A stretch of 64,000 nucleotides of DNA from AP-15 sp963732095 (GCA_963732095.1 CAVSZA010000065.1:62001-126000), one strand, 5' to 3'; counted from the stretch's first letter, positions 1-8,875 are shown. Made by a program: numbers and translations. The notes: generated from the sequence alone by a model not told the origin.

Positions 1-59
1 ATGATCAGCAATGCGGCGTGGGCCGGGTCGATCGGGACCTCGCGGCTCGGTGCGCTCAT
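1..59 (-). CDS. N-terminus of an isochorismatase-like cysteine hydrolase (partial)
   Basis: Read on the minus strand from an ATG at 59, the last 19 codons before the window edge give MSAPSREVPIDPAHAALLI. This resembles the start of isochorismatase-family hydrolases, where a short leader precedes an I/L-D-P-x-x-A-L-L-I-x-D-x-Q strand. The ATG overlaps the TGA of the upstream N-formylglutamate amidohydrolase gene (ATGA), so the two are probably co-translated. The catalytic Asp, Lys and Cys lie outside the window, so the family call rests on this one strand only. Confidence 0.4.
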   Translation of the reverse strand, partial: MSAPSREVPIDPAHAALLI

Positions 60-833
60 CGGCCCAGGAACGCGGCATAGGCGGCGGGCAGCAGCCGCGC
101 TAGGCGCTCGGCCCATTCCCTTTGGCCCGCGAGCTCCGTGATGAGGTCTTGGCGGATCTCGATCTCGACATGCGGCAGGCCGCGCCGCTCGCCATGCACC
201 GGCACGGTATAGTCGGTCAGGTCGCTGACCTGGTACGGCTCGTTCTCGCCAACCATCAGGTCGCCTTCGGCACGCAACAGTTCTGCCAGAGCATGCGCGA
301 GCCGCGGATCGCGGTTGAACAGCACCGCCACATGCCACGGCCGCGAGACGCCTTTGAAGACCGGAGTGAAGCTGTGCAGCGCCACCAGCGCCGAGGCACG
401 GCCCGCCGCCACGCGGCGGTCGAGAGCTGCCGCTATCGCATTGTGATAGGGACGAAAGATCGCGTCCTCCCGGGCGGCCCGCTCAGCTTCGTCCAGGCCG
501 CGATTGCCGGGAATCTCCGTGTCTTCACTGATTTCCGGGATCGAGCTCGGGACGTTGGGGTCGCGGTTGCAGTCGATCACCAGCCGCGAATAGGTTTGCA
601 GGATCACCGCCGCGTCCAGCAGGCGCGATAGCTCACGCCCGACGGCGCCAATGCCGATGTCCCATGCAATGTGCCGGAGGGTCTCGGCCTCCGGCAGGCC
701 GAGCCTGCCGAGCCGGCGAGGGAAAGCGCGCCCCGCATGCTCGCAGGTGAGGAAGAAAACCGAACTCTCCGGATTCGTTCTCGAGCGTGACCGGATTGGG
801 CTCGTCGGGGTCGAGCAGCCCTCCCTCCGCCAT
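56..833 (-). pseudogene. N-formylglutamate amidohydrolase family protein, frameshifted
   Basis: The family hydrolyses N-formylglutamate (or similar N-formyl/amide substrates) to glutamate. The start codon at 833 overlaps the stop of the glutamine-synthetase-like gene (TGATG). The first ~22 codons (MAEGGLLDPDEPNPVTLENES) match the usual N-terminus. The next conserved stretch (FFLTCEHAGRAFPRRLG, then HIAWDIGIGA and YSRLVIDCNRD) is in another frame, so a one-base indel lies near 760-775. From about 765 to 56 the frame is open and carries the family's SRLVIDCNR block, an H-S-F-T-P block near ALHSFTPVFKG, and E-I-R-x-D-L near the end. An internal ATG at 607 would give only 183 residues without the catalytic N-terminal half. 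Authentic decay and sequence error cannot be told apart here. Confidence 0.75.
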
Positions 834-2104
834 CAATAAACCTCGGCGTAGCGGGCGCAGAGCTCGGCCGGCGACAGCCCCGCCATTTTTTCCGCTTCGA
901 CGCGCTTGAACCTCAGATACGCGTCGAAATGGGTCGGGCCGAACCAGCCGGCCACCGTCTCGCTGGCGGCGAGCCGGTCGAGCGCCTCCGGAAGGGAGTG
1001 GGACAGGTGCTCCGGCGGGCCGGATGTCGGGATATCCATTCCGCGGCGGATGCCGTCGACTCCGGCGAAGATCACCGCCCCCAGGGCGAGGTAGGGGCTC
1101 GCCGCGGCGTCGGTGGCGCGGAACTCGACATGGAACTGGCGCGTCACCTCGCCCGGTGTCGCGGCAGCGAAGGTCGGGCAAATTCGCAGAGTGGCGCCGC
1201 GGTCCTGGCGCACCAGGTCGATCACGGTCGGCGCCCAGGCATTTGGCGTCAGCCGCAGATAGGAAACCGGTGAGGGCGCGGTTATCGCGCAAATCGCGGG
1301 CATATGGTTCAGCACGCCGGCGCAGAAGTGCTGAGCGGGCTTGCTCAGCTCCATCGCCTCGCCGGGGGCGTGAGTGGCCGGCCGCCCCGCGGCGTCCACC
1401 AGGCTAATATGGATGTGCACGCCGTTGCCGACGAGCTCGGGGTCGGGCTTCGGCGAGAAGATCACGCGATGGCCCAGGCGCTGCGCCGTGGCGCGCGCCA
1501 TCTCGCGCGTGATCACCGCGTGGTCGGCGGCAGTCAACGCCGGTTGCGGCATGACCGTCACCTCGAACTGGCGCGGGCCGTATTCGGCGAGAAACGTGTC
1601 GGGAACCACCCCGGCAACACGCAACGCGGCAGTGAAGGTCTCGCCGAAGCCGTCCTGGCGGCGGAAGGCGCCCAGAGCATAGGCGTCGCCCGGGCGGTCG
1701 GAAACGCCGGTGTAGAGAAATTCCTGCTCGAAAGCCGCGACGAGCCTGAGGCTTGCCGAGTCGTCGAGTTGCTTGACGGCGCGCCGCAGGAAATCCCGCG
1801 GACAGCATTCCCAGGGGCTACCGTCGGTATTGCAGATGTCGCCCAGGAAGAAATGCTCGATCGCTGAGCCGTCGGCGAAATCGACCCGGACCTCGGCCGC
1901 GGGGTCAGGCACGATCATGAAATCGCCGGCGGTGCCGAACGGCGTGTCCCAGATCGGCCCGAACGGCGACATCATCAGATTGCTGCCGGTCCAGCCGACA
2001 CCCTTCTTCAGCCGCGCCGGCAATTCGCGCGCCGGAAAACCTTTGCCGCGAGCCAGCCCCGAGATGTCGCAAGTCGCGACAAAAACGAGTTCTTCGCGGA
2101 TCAT
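833..2104 (-). CDS. glutamine synthetase family protein (gamma-glutamylamide ligase-like)
   Basis: The 423-residue protein belongs to the GlnA superfamily, which joins glutamate to ammonia or an amine using ATP. Visible family blocks are AAFEQEFLY (metal-binding Glu strand), VGNGVHIHISL (the GNGxHxH nucleotide/metal loop) and, near the C-terminus, FRATDAAASPYLALGAV in place of the usual ENR-x-x-D-A-x-x-N-P-Y-L block. Its length and divergence fit the amine- or amino-acid-specific ligases (PuuA-like) better than housekeeping GlnA. It heads a minus-strand set with an N-formylglutamate amidohydrolase (1-nt stop/start overlap) and an isochorismatase-like hydrolase. That suggests glutamylation and deglutamylation in amine or heterocycle catabolism. 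The substrate is not readable from the sequence. Confidence 0.85.
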   Translation of the reverse strand: MIREELVFVATCDISGLARGKGFPARELPARLKKGVGWTGSNLMMSPFGPIWDTPFGTAGDFMIVPDPAAEVRVDFADGSAIEHFFLGDICNTDGSPWECCPRDFLRRAVKQLDDSASLRLVAAFEQEFLYTGVSDRPGDAYALGAFRRQDGFGETFTAALRVAGVVPDTFLAEYGPRQFEVTVMPQPALTAADHAVITREMARATAQRLGHRVIFSPKPDPELVGNGVHIHISLVDAAGRPATHAPGEAMELSKPAQHFCAGVLNHMPAICAITAPSPVSYLRLTPNAWAPTVIDLVRQDRGATLRICPTFAAATPGEVTRQFHVEFRATDAAASPYLALGAVIFAGVDGIRRGMDIPTSGPPEHLSHSLPEALDRLAASETVAGWFGPTHFDAYLRFKRVEAEKMAGLSPAELCARYAEVY

Positions 2105-2277
2105 GCCGCGGGTTCCTCCCTCTCCGCCCGCTTGCGGGGGGAGAGGGTCGGAGTGAGGTGGGCGGCGCCGCGGCGCCTGAGGCTGGAGACGGACACCTCA
2201 CCCTCCCACCGCGGCGCGGCGGGCCCCTCCCTCTCCCCCGCGCCGCGGCGGAGAGGGGCAAGGCGCTTCTTTCCTGA
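2105..2277. repeat. pair of intergenic palindromes in inverted orientation
   Basis: The gap between the LLM oxidoreductase and the glutamine-synthetase-like gene holds two GC-rich palindromes. The first (about 2118-2147) has arms CCCTCTCC and GGAGAGGG and is followed by GTCGGAGTGAGGTG. The second (about 2229-2258) has arms CCCTCTCC and GGAGAGGGG and is preceded by CACCTCACCCTCCC, so the element and its tail occur twice in opposite directions. This is the usual look of small dispersed palindromic repeats of alphaproteobacteria. Either hairpin could end transcription, but neither has a T-run. Confidence 0.65.
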
Positions 2278-3117
2278 TCATGCCGCCGCCAAAGGCGCGT
2301 AGCGGTCGAGGAGCTGCAGGATATCGCCGCGGCTCAGATCGGGAATTTCGAGCAGCGCCTCGTCGATCCCGGCTTGGCGGTACTCGGCTAAGGCGGCCTT
2401 GTCGGCCGGTGCTCGGAATACCGAGATCATCAAGGATTTCGGGTCGCGTCCCTTGGATTCGGCCATACGCCGCAGGCGCTCGACTGCGCCTTTGGCGGTG
2501 AAATCCCCGACCGGGCGTGGGATCCAGCCGTCACAATATTCGACAATGCGCCGCAGGGTGTGATCGCTCTCGCCACCCAACAGGATCGGCGGGTGCGGTC
2601 GCTGGGCCGGCTTCGGCCACGACCAGACCGGGTCGAAATTCACGAACTCGCCGTGGAACGACGCCTCCTCCTCGGTCCACAGCGTTTTCATCGCCAAAAT
2701 GCGCTCGCGCATCAGCTTGAAGCGAGTCTCGTAACGGGCGCCGTGGTTTTCCAATTCCTCGACGTTCCAGCCGCCGCCGATGCCAAAAATGAACCGGCCG
2801 CCCGACAACTGGTCGAGGCTCGCAACGCATTTCGCGGTGACGATCGGGTCGCGCTCCGGGATCAGGCAGATGCCGGTGCCGACCATCAGCTTCTTGGTCG
2901 CCGCAGCGGCAAACGAGAGGCCGACAAACGGATCGCGGATATGCGAGTACCTCTTTGGCAGTTCTCCGCCGCCCGGAAGCGGATTGCGGCTACTGGTCGG
3001 GATATGGGTATGCTCAGGCACGTACAGCGAAGCAAAGCCGCGCTCTTCGAGCGCCCGGGCCAGTTCACCGATATCGATGCCGTAATCGGGATTGCAATAG
3101 AAAACGCCAACCCGCAT
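2278..3117 (-). CDS. LLM class flavin-dependent oxidoreductase (F420/FMN)
   Basis: The 279-residue protein has a luciferase-like TIM-barrel. It begins MRVGVFYCNPDYGIDI and contains YVPEHTHIP, LMVGTGICLIPERDPI, LDQLSGGRFIFGIGGGWN and the PAQRPHPPILLGG strand typical of the Rv2161c-like F420-dependent or FMN-dependent group. Such enzymes reduce or monooxygenate small organic substrates. The ATG at 3117 was chosen because the reading frame upstream of it is only the antisense of the neighbouring hydrolase. It is divergent from the alpha/beta hydrolase at 3193, leaving a 75-bp shared promoter region. Confidence 0.87.
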   Translation of the reverse strand: MRVGVFYCNPDYGIDIGELARALEERGFASLYVPEHTHIPTSSRNPLPGGGELPKRYSHIRDPFVGLSFAAAATKKLMVGTGICLIPERDPIVTAKCVASLDQLSGGRFIFGIGGGWNVEELENHGARYETRFKLMRERILAMKTLWTEEEASFHGEFVNFDPVWSWPKPAQRPHPPILLGGESDHTLRRIVEYCDGWIPRPVGDFTAKGAVERLRRMAESKGRDPKSLMISVFRAPADKAALAEYRQAGIDEALLEIPDLSRGDILQLLDRYAPLAAA

Positions 3118-3192
3118 GTCGATTCCTCTCCGGGCCCGGTGGTTGTGGGCTAGGATGACACAGTTACGAAAGTTCGACCATGGAGGAGAGCC

Positions 3193-4038
3193 ATGCCGGT
3201 TGCGGCCGTCCGCGGCGTCGACATCAATTACGAAGTGCTGGGCGACCGCGGGCCATGGGTGGCATTGCAGCCCGGCGGCCGACGCGCTCTCGCAGGGGTC
3301 AAATCGCTTGGCGAGAAGCTCGCCGAAGCCGGCTGCCGGGTGCTCGTCTATGACCGGCGCAATTGCGGCGCCTCCGGCGTCTCGTTCGAAGGCGGAAAGT
3401 CCGAGAACGAGATCTGGGCGGAGGATCTCCACGCGCTGTTGTCGCAGCTCGACGCGATTCCCGCCTATATCGGCGGCAGCTCGTCGGGCTGCCGCCTGGC
3501 ATTGCTGATGGCGCTGCGCCACCCGGCCGATGTCCGAGGGCTCTTGCTGTGGCGGGTGACGGGTGGCGCCTACGCGGCGCAGCGCCTGGTCGAGAATTAC
3601 TACACGCATTTCATCAATGCGGCGCAGCAAGGCGGCATGGAAGCGGTGTGCCGCACCGAGCATTTTGCCGAGCTGATCGCTGCCAATCCGGCGAACCGCG
3701 CGCGGCTGACGGCCCCCGACCCGCAGCGCTTCATCGGCATCATGGAAGAGTGGCGGCGTGCCTTTAACGAGGGGGCGCAGCATCCGGTGATAGGGCTGAG
3801 CCCCGCCGAGCTGCGCTCGCTGACAATGCCGGTCTGCATTATCCCCGGCAACGACCGGGTGCACCCGCGCGGGCCTGGTCAGGCGGCGCATCGGCTGATG
3901 CCGAACAGCGAATATCACGAGGTCCTGACCGAGGACCGCCCCGATCTCGATGTCGCGATCGAGGAGTGGAACGCCAAGGAGGGGCTCTTGGCGGCGATCT
4001 TCATCGATTTCCTGCGGCGAGCCGAGCGCCGCGGCTGA
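3193..4038 (+). CDS. alpha/beta hydrolase
   Basis: The 281-residue alpha/beta-hydrolase fold protein starts at ATG 3193 after GGAGAG. It shows the oxyanion-side strand VYDRRNCGASG (residues ~55-65), the nucleophile elbow GGSSSGCRLAL (~95, Ser in G-S-S-S-G) and a cap region followed by the MPVCIIPGNDRVHP strand that supplies the acid. The conserved C-terminal His of most relatives is not obvious after EDRPDLDVA, so catalysis may be altered. It is followed after 16 nt by a CoA-transferase and probably forms an operon with it. Confidence 0.8.
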   Translation: MPVAAVRGVDINYEVLGDRGPWVALQPGGRRALAGVKSLGEKLAEAGCRVLVYDRRNCGASGVSFEGGKSENEIWAEDLHALLSQLDAIPAYIGGSSSGCRLALLMALRHPADVRGLLLWRVTGGAYAAQRLVENYYTHFINAAQQGGMEAVCRTEHFAELIAANPANRARLTAPDPQRFIGIMEEWRRAFNEGAQHPVIGLSPAELRSLTMPVCIIPGNDRVHPRGPGQAAHRLMPNSEYHEVLTEDRPDLDVAIEEWNAKEGLLAAIFIDFLRRAERRG

Positions 4039-4054
4039 ACGGCAACGGTGTGAG

Positions 4055-5200
4055 ATGGGACCCTTGGCCGGCATCAAGGTCGTGGAGCTCACCGGCATCG
4101 GGCCGGGGCCGATGTGCGCGATGCTGCTCGCCGATCTGGGTGCGACGGTGTTGCGGATCGACCGCCCGGAGCCGAGCGAGCTCGGGCTTCAGCGCGAGCT
4201 GCGGTATGACCTTTTACTGCGCGGCCGCCGGGCCTTGGCGCTCGACCTGAAGAGCCCGGGCGGGAAGGAGCTCCTGTTGCGCCTCGTCGAGGAGGCCGAC
4301 GCCCTGATCGAAGGTTTCCGCCCCGGCGTCACCGAGCGGCTCGGCCTCGGCCCCGAGGACTGCCTCGCCCGCAACCCGCGTCTCGTCTACGGCCGGGTGA
4401 CCGGCTGGGGGCAGAAGGGGCCGCTGGCGCATGCGGCGGGGCACGACATCAACTACATTTCGCTGGTCGGCGCGTTGCACGCCTTTGGGCGGCGCGGGCA
4501 GCCGCCAACCCCGCCATTGAACCTGATCGGCGATTTTGCTGGCGGCGCCCTCTATCTGGCTTTCGGCATCGTCTGCGGCATTCTCGAGGCGCAGCGCTCG
4601 GGCCGCGGCCAGGTTGTCGATGCCGCGATGGTCGACGGCACCGCCTCGCTGATGACAGCCTTCCACGGCCTGATTGCCTCTGGCCTCGCGACGCATGAGC
4701 GCGGCACCAATCACCTCGATACCGGCGCGCATTTCTACAATGTTTACGAATGCGCCGACGGGCGGTGGATCTCGATCGCCCCGATCGAGGGCAAGTTCTA
4801 CGCCGAACTGCTGCGGCGCCTCGATATCGATCCGGCGAGGATGCCGCCGCAAATGGACCGCGCGCATTGGCCCGAGGCGCAGGCTAGGCTGGCGGCGCTG
4901 TTCAAGAGCCGGACACGCGACGGGTGGTGCGCCATACTCGAAGGCACCGACGCGTGCTTCGCGCCGGTGCTGACGACCAACGAGGCACCGCAGCATCCGC
5001 ACAATGCGGAGCGCCAAACCTATGTCGAGATCGACGGGATCGCGCAGCCGGCGCCTGCGCCGCGGTTCAGCCGCACGGTTCCCGATCTGCCGATACCGCC
5101 CCAGCCGCCGAGCCGCGGCGACGACGCCGAAGCCGCCCTCGCCGGCTGGCTCGAACCGGCGGAGATCGCCGCGCTGCGCGCCGCCGGCACCCTCGGCTGA
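4055..5200 (+). CDS. CaiB/BaiF family CoA-transferase (alpha-methylacyl-CoA racemase-like)
   Basis: The 381-residue family III CoA-transferase or racemase starts at ATG 4055 (MGPLAGIKVVELTGIGPGP). The motifs are ADLGATVLRIDRP, EGFRPGVTERLGLGPED, GRVTGWGQKGPLAHAAGHDINY and GQVVDAAMVDG. The GHDINY block with its Asp is the one conserved in the racemase subgroup (AMACR/MCR), which epimerises 2-methylacyl-CoA thioesters, so beta-oxidation of branched acids is the likely setting. It lies 16 nt after the alpha/beta hydrolase. Confidence 0.87.
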   Translation: MGPLAGIKVVELTGIGPGPMCAMLLADLGATVLRIDRPEPSELGLQRELRYDLLLRGRRALALDLKSPGGKELLLRLVEEADALIEGFRPGVTERLGLGPEDCLARNPRLVYGRVTGWGQKGPLAHAAGHDINYISLVGALHAFGRRGQPPTPPLNLIGDFAGGALYLAFGIVCGILEAQRSGRGQVVDAAMVDGTASLMTAFHGLIASGLATHERGTNHLDTGAHFYNVYECADGRWISIAPIEGKFYAELLRRLDIDPARMPPQMDRAHWPEAQARLAALFKSRTRDGWCAILEGTDACFAPVLTTNEAPQHPHNAERQTYVEIDGIAQPAPAPRFSRTVPDLPIPPQPPSRGDDAEAALAGWLEPAEIAALRAAGTLG

Positions 5201-5214
5201 ACCGACCGGCTCCG

Positions 5215-5643
5215 TCAGGTGGTGGCGGGGTCCATCTTGTAATCGCTGTCGCTGACGTGCTCGGCCCAGGTCGTGCCTTGGCCCTGCTCGCCATTTTCGG
5301 ACATCGCCAGATGGGCGAACAGACGGTCCGGCGCGGCGCCGTGCCAGTGCATCGTATCGGGCGGGATCATAACGGTGTCACCGGGATAGATTGCCTGAGG
5401 GCGCGAGCCTTTGCCGATGCAGATGCGGCCGACACCGGAGAGGCAATAGAGCGTCTGGCCGACCGGATGGGAATGCCAGCCGGTTCGGGCGCCTGGAGTG
5501 AACGACACGACCGTCGCCCGCATGCGCGACGGCGCCTGGCCGACGAGTACCTCGTCCTGAAACACCTCGCCCGTGAAGTTCTCGGCCGCACCCCGCCTGG
5601 TGGCCCGTGCCCCTGCCCGCACAACCGTCATCGCTTCCTCCAT
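5215..5643 (-). CDS. cupin domain protein
   Basis: The 142-residue single cupin has motif 1 at TGWHSHPVGQTLYCLSG, where Gln stands at the usual Glu ligand position, and motif 2 at PGDTVMIPPDTMHWHGA. A metal site of three His is plausible. The C-terminus WAEHVSDSDY is shared with small cupins often annotated as carboxymuconolactone-decarboxylase-associated or quercetin-dioxygenase-like. Its ATG may be at 5643 or four codons later (MTVVRAG). It converges with the CoA-transferase, their ends 14 nt apart. The substrate is unknown. Confidence 0.8.
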   Translation of the reverse strand: MEEAMTVVRAGARATRRGAAENFTGEVFQDEVLVGQAPSRMRATVVSFTPGARTGWHSHPVGQTLYCLSGVGRICIGKGSRPQAIYPGDTVMIPPDTMHWHGAAPDRLFAHLAMSENGEQGQGTTWAEHVSDSDYKMDPATT

Positions 5644-5744
5644 TCGGCTGGTGATCCGGCAGAAGAATAGGCACGGCGCACATCGCGTTGCAAAGCCAGA
5701 ATTCCCGCCCTAGGATCGGTTCGACGATGCCGAGAGGGCGAGGA

Positions 5745-6503
5745 ATGAACGAACCGATCAAGGTGTTCTGGCAGCCGCATTGAACTAGCTGCCTCAGGGT
5801 TAAGGAGTACCTCTCGGTCCGTGGGATCGAGTTCCAATCGATCAATGTATTGGCGGATGAGGGCGGCCTCGCGGAGCTGCGGCGGCTCGGCGCGCGTTCC
5901 GTGCCTGTCGTGTCGCGCGGCGACCGTTTCGTGTTTGCGCAGGTTATCAGCGATGTTGTGAAATTTTTGGAGCTTGACGAGAAGACAGGCCCGGCGCTCT
6001 CGCCGGCCGAGCTGCATGCCCGCTACGAGCACGTGCTGGAGACGGCGATCCGGCTGGTGCGCCAGATGCCGGACGACAAGCTCGAGGCGCAGCTGCCGAA
6101 CCGCCCGCGGTCGTTTCGCACACTGATGCACCACGTCTTCCAGATCCCGGTCGCGTTCCTCGATATGGAAGACACCGGCGGAACCCTGACCTATGAGAGC
6201 CTGGTCGTCCCGCCGCCTGCCGAGATGCGGACGAGCGCCGCGGTCGCCGATTTCGGCGATCGCGTGCGGCGGCGCATGAATGCCTGGTGGCAGCGCGTCG
6301 GAAACCAGGATTTCGGGTGCCCGGTGCCGACCTATTTCGGCGAGACCTCGCGGCACGAGATGTTCGAGCGCACGGTCTGGCACTCGGCGCAGCATACAAG
6401 GCAGATAGCAGCGCTCCTGGAGCAGACCGGAGTCATTCCCGACCGACCGCTCGGCCGCGATGACATCCGCGGCCTGCCATTGACCGACAAGATCTGGGAC
6501 TAA
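5745..6503 (+). CDS. glutaredoxin-DinB fusion with in-frame TGA at the first CxxC cysteine (candidate selenoprotein or nonsense mutant)
   Basis: From ATG 5745 (preceded by GAGGGCGAGGA) the frame reads MNEPIKVFWQPH, then TGA at 5781-5783, then TSCLRVKEYLSVRG. It stays open through INVLADEGGLAELRRLGARSVPVVSRGD, a complete glutaredoxin fold with its cis-Pro TVPxV-type strand (here SVPVV). The TGA stands where relatives have the first Cys of C-T-S-C, so read-through would give U-T-S-C. Residues ~95-252 form a DinB/maleylpyruvate-isomerase-like helical domain (LMHHVFQIP, HSAQHTRQI). Without read-through, translation could only begin at ATG 5850, which omits the redox site. A weak hairpin can be drawn 17-27 nt after the TGA, but it is not a convincing SECIS by eye. 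A TGC-to-TGA mutation or base error is the alternative. Confidence 0.6.
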
Positions 6504-6540
6504 GCGAAGCGCGCTCACCTGCTGCCCGGGAGACCTGAAC

Positions 6541-7293
6541 ATGCAATGCGCCGGCAAGGTGGTCTTGGTCACTGGGGCGCAGCAGGGCATCGGCCGCGCG
6601 ATGGCGATCGAATTTGCCGCTGCGGGTGCCGATGTCGCGATCAACTGGCTCGATGACGAGCGTGCTGCGGAAAGCGTCGCCGATCAAGTGCGCGGCCAGG
6701 GAAGGCGTGCACTGACCGTCAAGGCAGACGTTGCGGATATCGAGCAGTCGCAAGCGATGGTGGCCGCCGCTGAGCGGGGGCTCGGGCCGATCGATGTGCT
6801 GATCAACAATGCCGGAGTGTTCCCCCGCATCCCGTTTCTGGAGATGACGGAAAGCGACTGGGATTACGTCCTCGACGTGAATTTGAAAGGCGCGTGCTTT
6901 TGCGCGCAGGCTGCCGCCAGAGCGATGATTGCGGCTGGACGGCCGGGTGTCGTCATCAATCTGACCTCGGGCGCGGCATTCCGCAGCTCGCCCCGCGGCG
7001 TGCATTACGTCGCCAGCAAGGGCGGAGTGTTGTCGATGACGCGGGCGATGGCGCTGGAGCTGTCTCCGTACCGGATCAGGGTCAATGCCATAGCGCCTGG
7101 TCTGACCGACACCGCCCAGCCGCGCTACGGCAGCGGCGAGGCGGAGCTCGCCGAGGCGGCGCGGGCGATCCCGTTCGGGCGCATGGCCCGTCCGGAGGAA
7201 ATTGCGCACGCGGCGGTTTTTCTGGCCTCGGACAACGCCGGATTTGTGACCGGCCAGACCTTGCATGTAAACGGCGGCGCCTATTTCGGTTGA
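6541..7293 (+). CDS. SDR family oxidoreductase
   Basis: The 250-residue classical short-chain dehydrogenase/reductase has the cofactor loop TGAQQGIGRA (residues ~11-20), NNAG at ~87, the catalytic Ser in NLTSGAAF, Y-V-A-S-K (~155-159) and PGLTDT. Residue N36 in the INWLDDER stretch after the second strand leaves NAD versus NADP open. It is 37 nt downstream of the glutaredoxin-DinB gene on the same strand. The length and C-terminal VTGQTLHVNGG are typical of 3-ketoacyl-reductase-like members. The substrate is unknown. Confidence 0.88.
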   Translation: MQCAGKVVLVTGAQQGIGRAMAIEFAAAGADVAINWLDDERAAESVADQVRGQGRRALTVKADVADIEQSQAMVAAAERGLGPIDVLINNAGVFPRIPFLEMTESDWDYVLDVNLKGACFCAQAAARAMIAAGRPGVVINLTSGAAFRSSPRGVHYVASKGGVLSMTRAMALELSPYRIRVNAIAPGLTDTAQPRYGSGEAELAEAARAIPFGRMARPEEIAHAAVFLASDNAGFVTGQTLHVNGGAYFG

Positions 7294-7350
7294 TTCTGGT
7301 CCGGGCGCGTCGTCCAAGAACTTCTGCCGTCGAGCCGCGTTAGCGGCGTC

Positions 7351-8808
7351 ATGGTTTCAGCACCTCCCTGTGTCCGCGTGAACGCGCTCGAACGTTTTGT
7401 CGCATTGCCGGATCCGAGCTATCGGTGGAAGGCGGTCGCAGCGCAACCGGGCAGCGGCTACACCACTCACCTTCTGGAACTCGTTTCGCAGCGCTGGCGC
7501 AATGAGAGCGAGGTGGACCGGCCACGCTGGCAGCACTGGTTGAGGCTCGTCGTGCCCGACGAGATCGCCAACGATACGGCTCTGTTGGTTATCGCCGGCG
7601 GTTCGAACGACAAGCCGGCGCCAGCCCGGGTGAACCCGCTGCTGGCGATTGCGGCGATGATGACCCGATCGGTCACTGCCGAGCTGCGCATGGTGCCAAA
7701 TCAGCCATTGACCTTCGCGGGTGAGACCGGACCACGGGCCGAGGACGGCATCATCGCCTATAGCTGGGACAAGTACTTGCGGACCGGCGACGAAACTTGG
7801 CCGTTGCGGCTGCCGATGACGAAGAGCGTCGTGCGCGCAATGGACGCGATCACCGGCTTCTGCCGCAGCCCCGCAAGCGGCGGTGTCGAAATCGGCAGGT
7901 TTGTCCTCGCGGGAGCTTCGAAGCGCGGCTGGACGGCCTGGACCGCGGCAGCGGTCGACAGACGCGTCGCTGCGGTCGTTCCGGTGGTGATCGACCTGCT
8001 CAATATCGAGGCCTCGTTCGAACACCACTATCGCGCCTACGGCTTCTGGGCGCCGGCGATTGCGGCCTATCAGGCCTCCGGCATCATGCGCTGGGCGGGC
8101 ACTGCCGAGCTGGCCTCGCTCCTGGTGATAGAAGACCCGTTTGCCTATCGTGCAAAGCTGAGCATGCCTAAATTCGTCATCAATTCTACGGGCGACCAAT
8201 ATTTTCTGCCGGATTCTTCGAGGTTTTATTTCGGCGCGCTGATTGGCGAGAAATACCTTCGTTATGTACCCAATACCGACCACTCGCTGAAGGGCAGCGA
8301 CGCGCGGGAAAGCATGCTGGCGTTTTACCACGCAGTCGCTGCGGACCAGCCCCGCCCGAAGTTCTCGTGGAGCTTCGCGCGCGACGGGGTGATCGAGGTA
8401 GAGACTGCCGAGCGCCCGCTCGCCGCAGTGCTATGGCAGGCGACGAACTCCGAGGCGCGTGACTTCCGGCTAGAGACGATCGGGCCAGCCTATCATCGCT
8501 ATACCTTGGAAGCCGACGACGACGGGACCTTTAGGGCGAGAGTGCCCGAGCCCGCGCGCGGTTGGGTCGCTTACTTTGTCGAGTTGACGTTCGCCAGCCA
8601 CGGCCCCTTTCCATTCAAATTCACTACCGAAGTCCGGGTCATACCCGAGATTCTTCCCTTCGGTCCGCCACCCGAAATGACGCCCGCCGCGCGCGAGGCG
8701 GCCAAAATTCCGACTAACGCCACCAGGGCGGCAGCGCCCCAACGCGTGCTGCCCTCGGCCCTGCGAACGGCTCAGCCGAACTTTTTCGCTCGCTCTCGAC
8801 CGACTTAA
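7351..8808 (+). CDS. PhoPQ-activated pathogenicity-related family protein
   Basis: The 485-residue protein matches the PhoPQ-regulated (AprA-type) family, an alpha/beta-hydrolase-like fold first seen in Salmonella. Visible blocks are ALERFVALPDPSYRW at the N-terminus, AIAAMMTRSVTAELRMVPNQP, VLAGASKRGWTAWTAAAVD (nucleophile-elbow-like G-A-S-K-R-G) and FVINSTGDQYFLPDSSRFYF, then YVPNTDHSLKG holding the conserved Asp-His. No convincing signal peptide is seen with this start, although many relatives are exported, so a different start or a cytoplasmic form is possible. The last ~50 residues are low-complexity Ala/Pro. Biochemical function is unknown. Confidence 0.8.
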   Translation: MVSAPPCVRVNALERFVALPDPSYRWKAVAAQPGSGYTTHLLELVSQRWRNESEVDRPRWQHWLRLVVPDEIANDTALLVIAGGSNDKPAPARVNPLLAIAAMMTRSVTAELRMVPNQPLTFAGETGPRAEDGIIAYSWDKYLRTGDETWPLRLPMTKSVVRAMDAITGFCRSPASGGVEIGRFVLAGASKRGWTAWTAAAVDRRVAAVVPVVIDLLNIEASFEHHYRAYGFWAPAIAAYQASGIMRWAGTAELASLLVIEDPFAYRAKLSMPKFVINSTGDQYFLPDSSRFYFGALIGEKYLRYVPNTDHSLKGSDARESMLAFYHAVAADQPRPKFSWSFARDGVIEVETAERPLAAVLWQATNSEARDFRLETIGPAYHRYTLEADDDGTFRARVPEPARGWVAYFVELTFASHGPFPFKFTTEVRVIPEILPFGPPPEMTPAAREAAKIPTNATRAAAPQRVLPSALRTAQPNFFARSRPT

Positions 8809-8875
8809 CTATCAATTTCGGAGAAAGGCGCGCCGAATTTAATTAGAATTTAACGATTCGGCTGAGGAGAGGCAG

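Noticed and set aside
3118..4098. N-terminal extension of the LLM oxidoreductase up to 4098
   Set aside because: The extension is the reverse complement of the alpha/beta hydrolase. The LLM family N-terminus starts at ATG 3117.
5784..5850. A clear bacterial SECIS hairpin after the TGA
   Set aside because: Only imperfect stems with an 8-11 nt loop or a UAC triloop could be drawn. None matches the usual short G-containing apical loop well enough to annotate.
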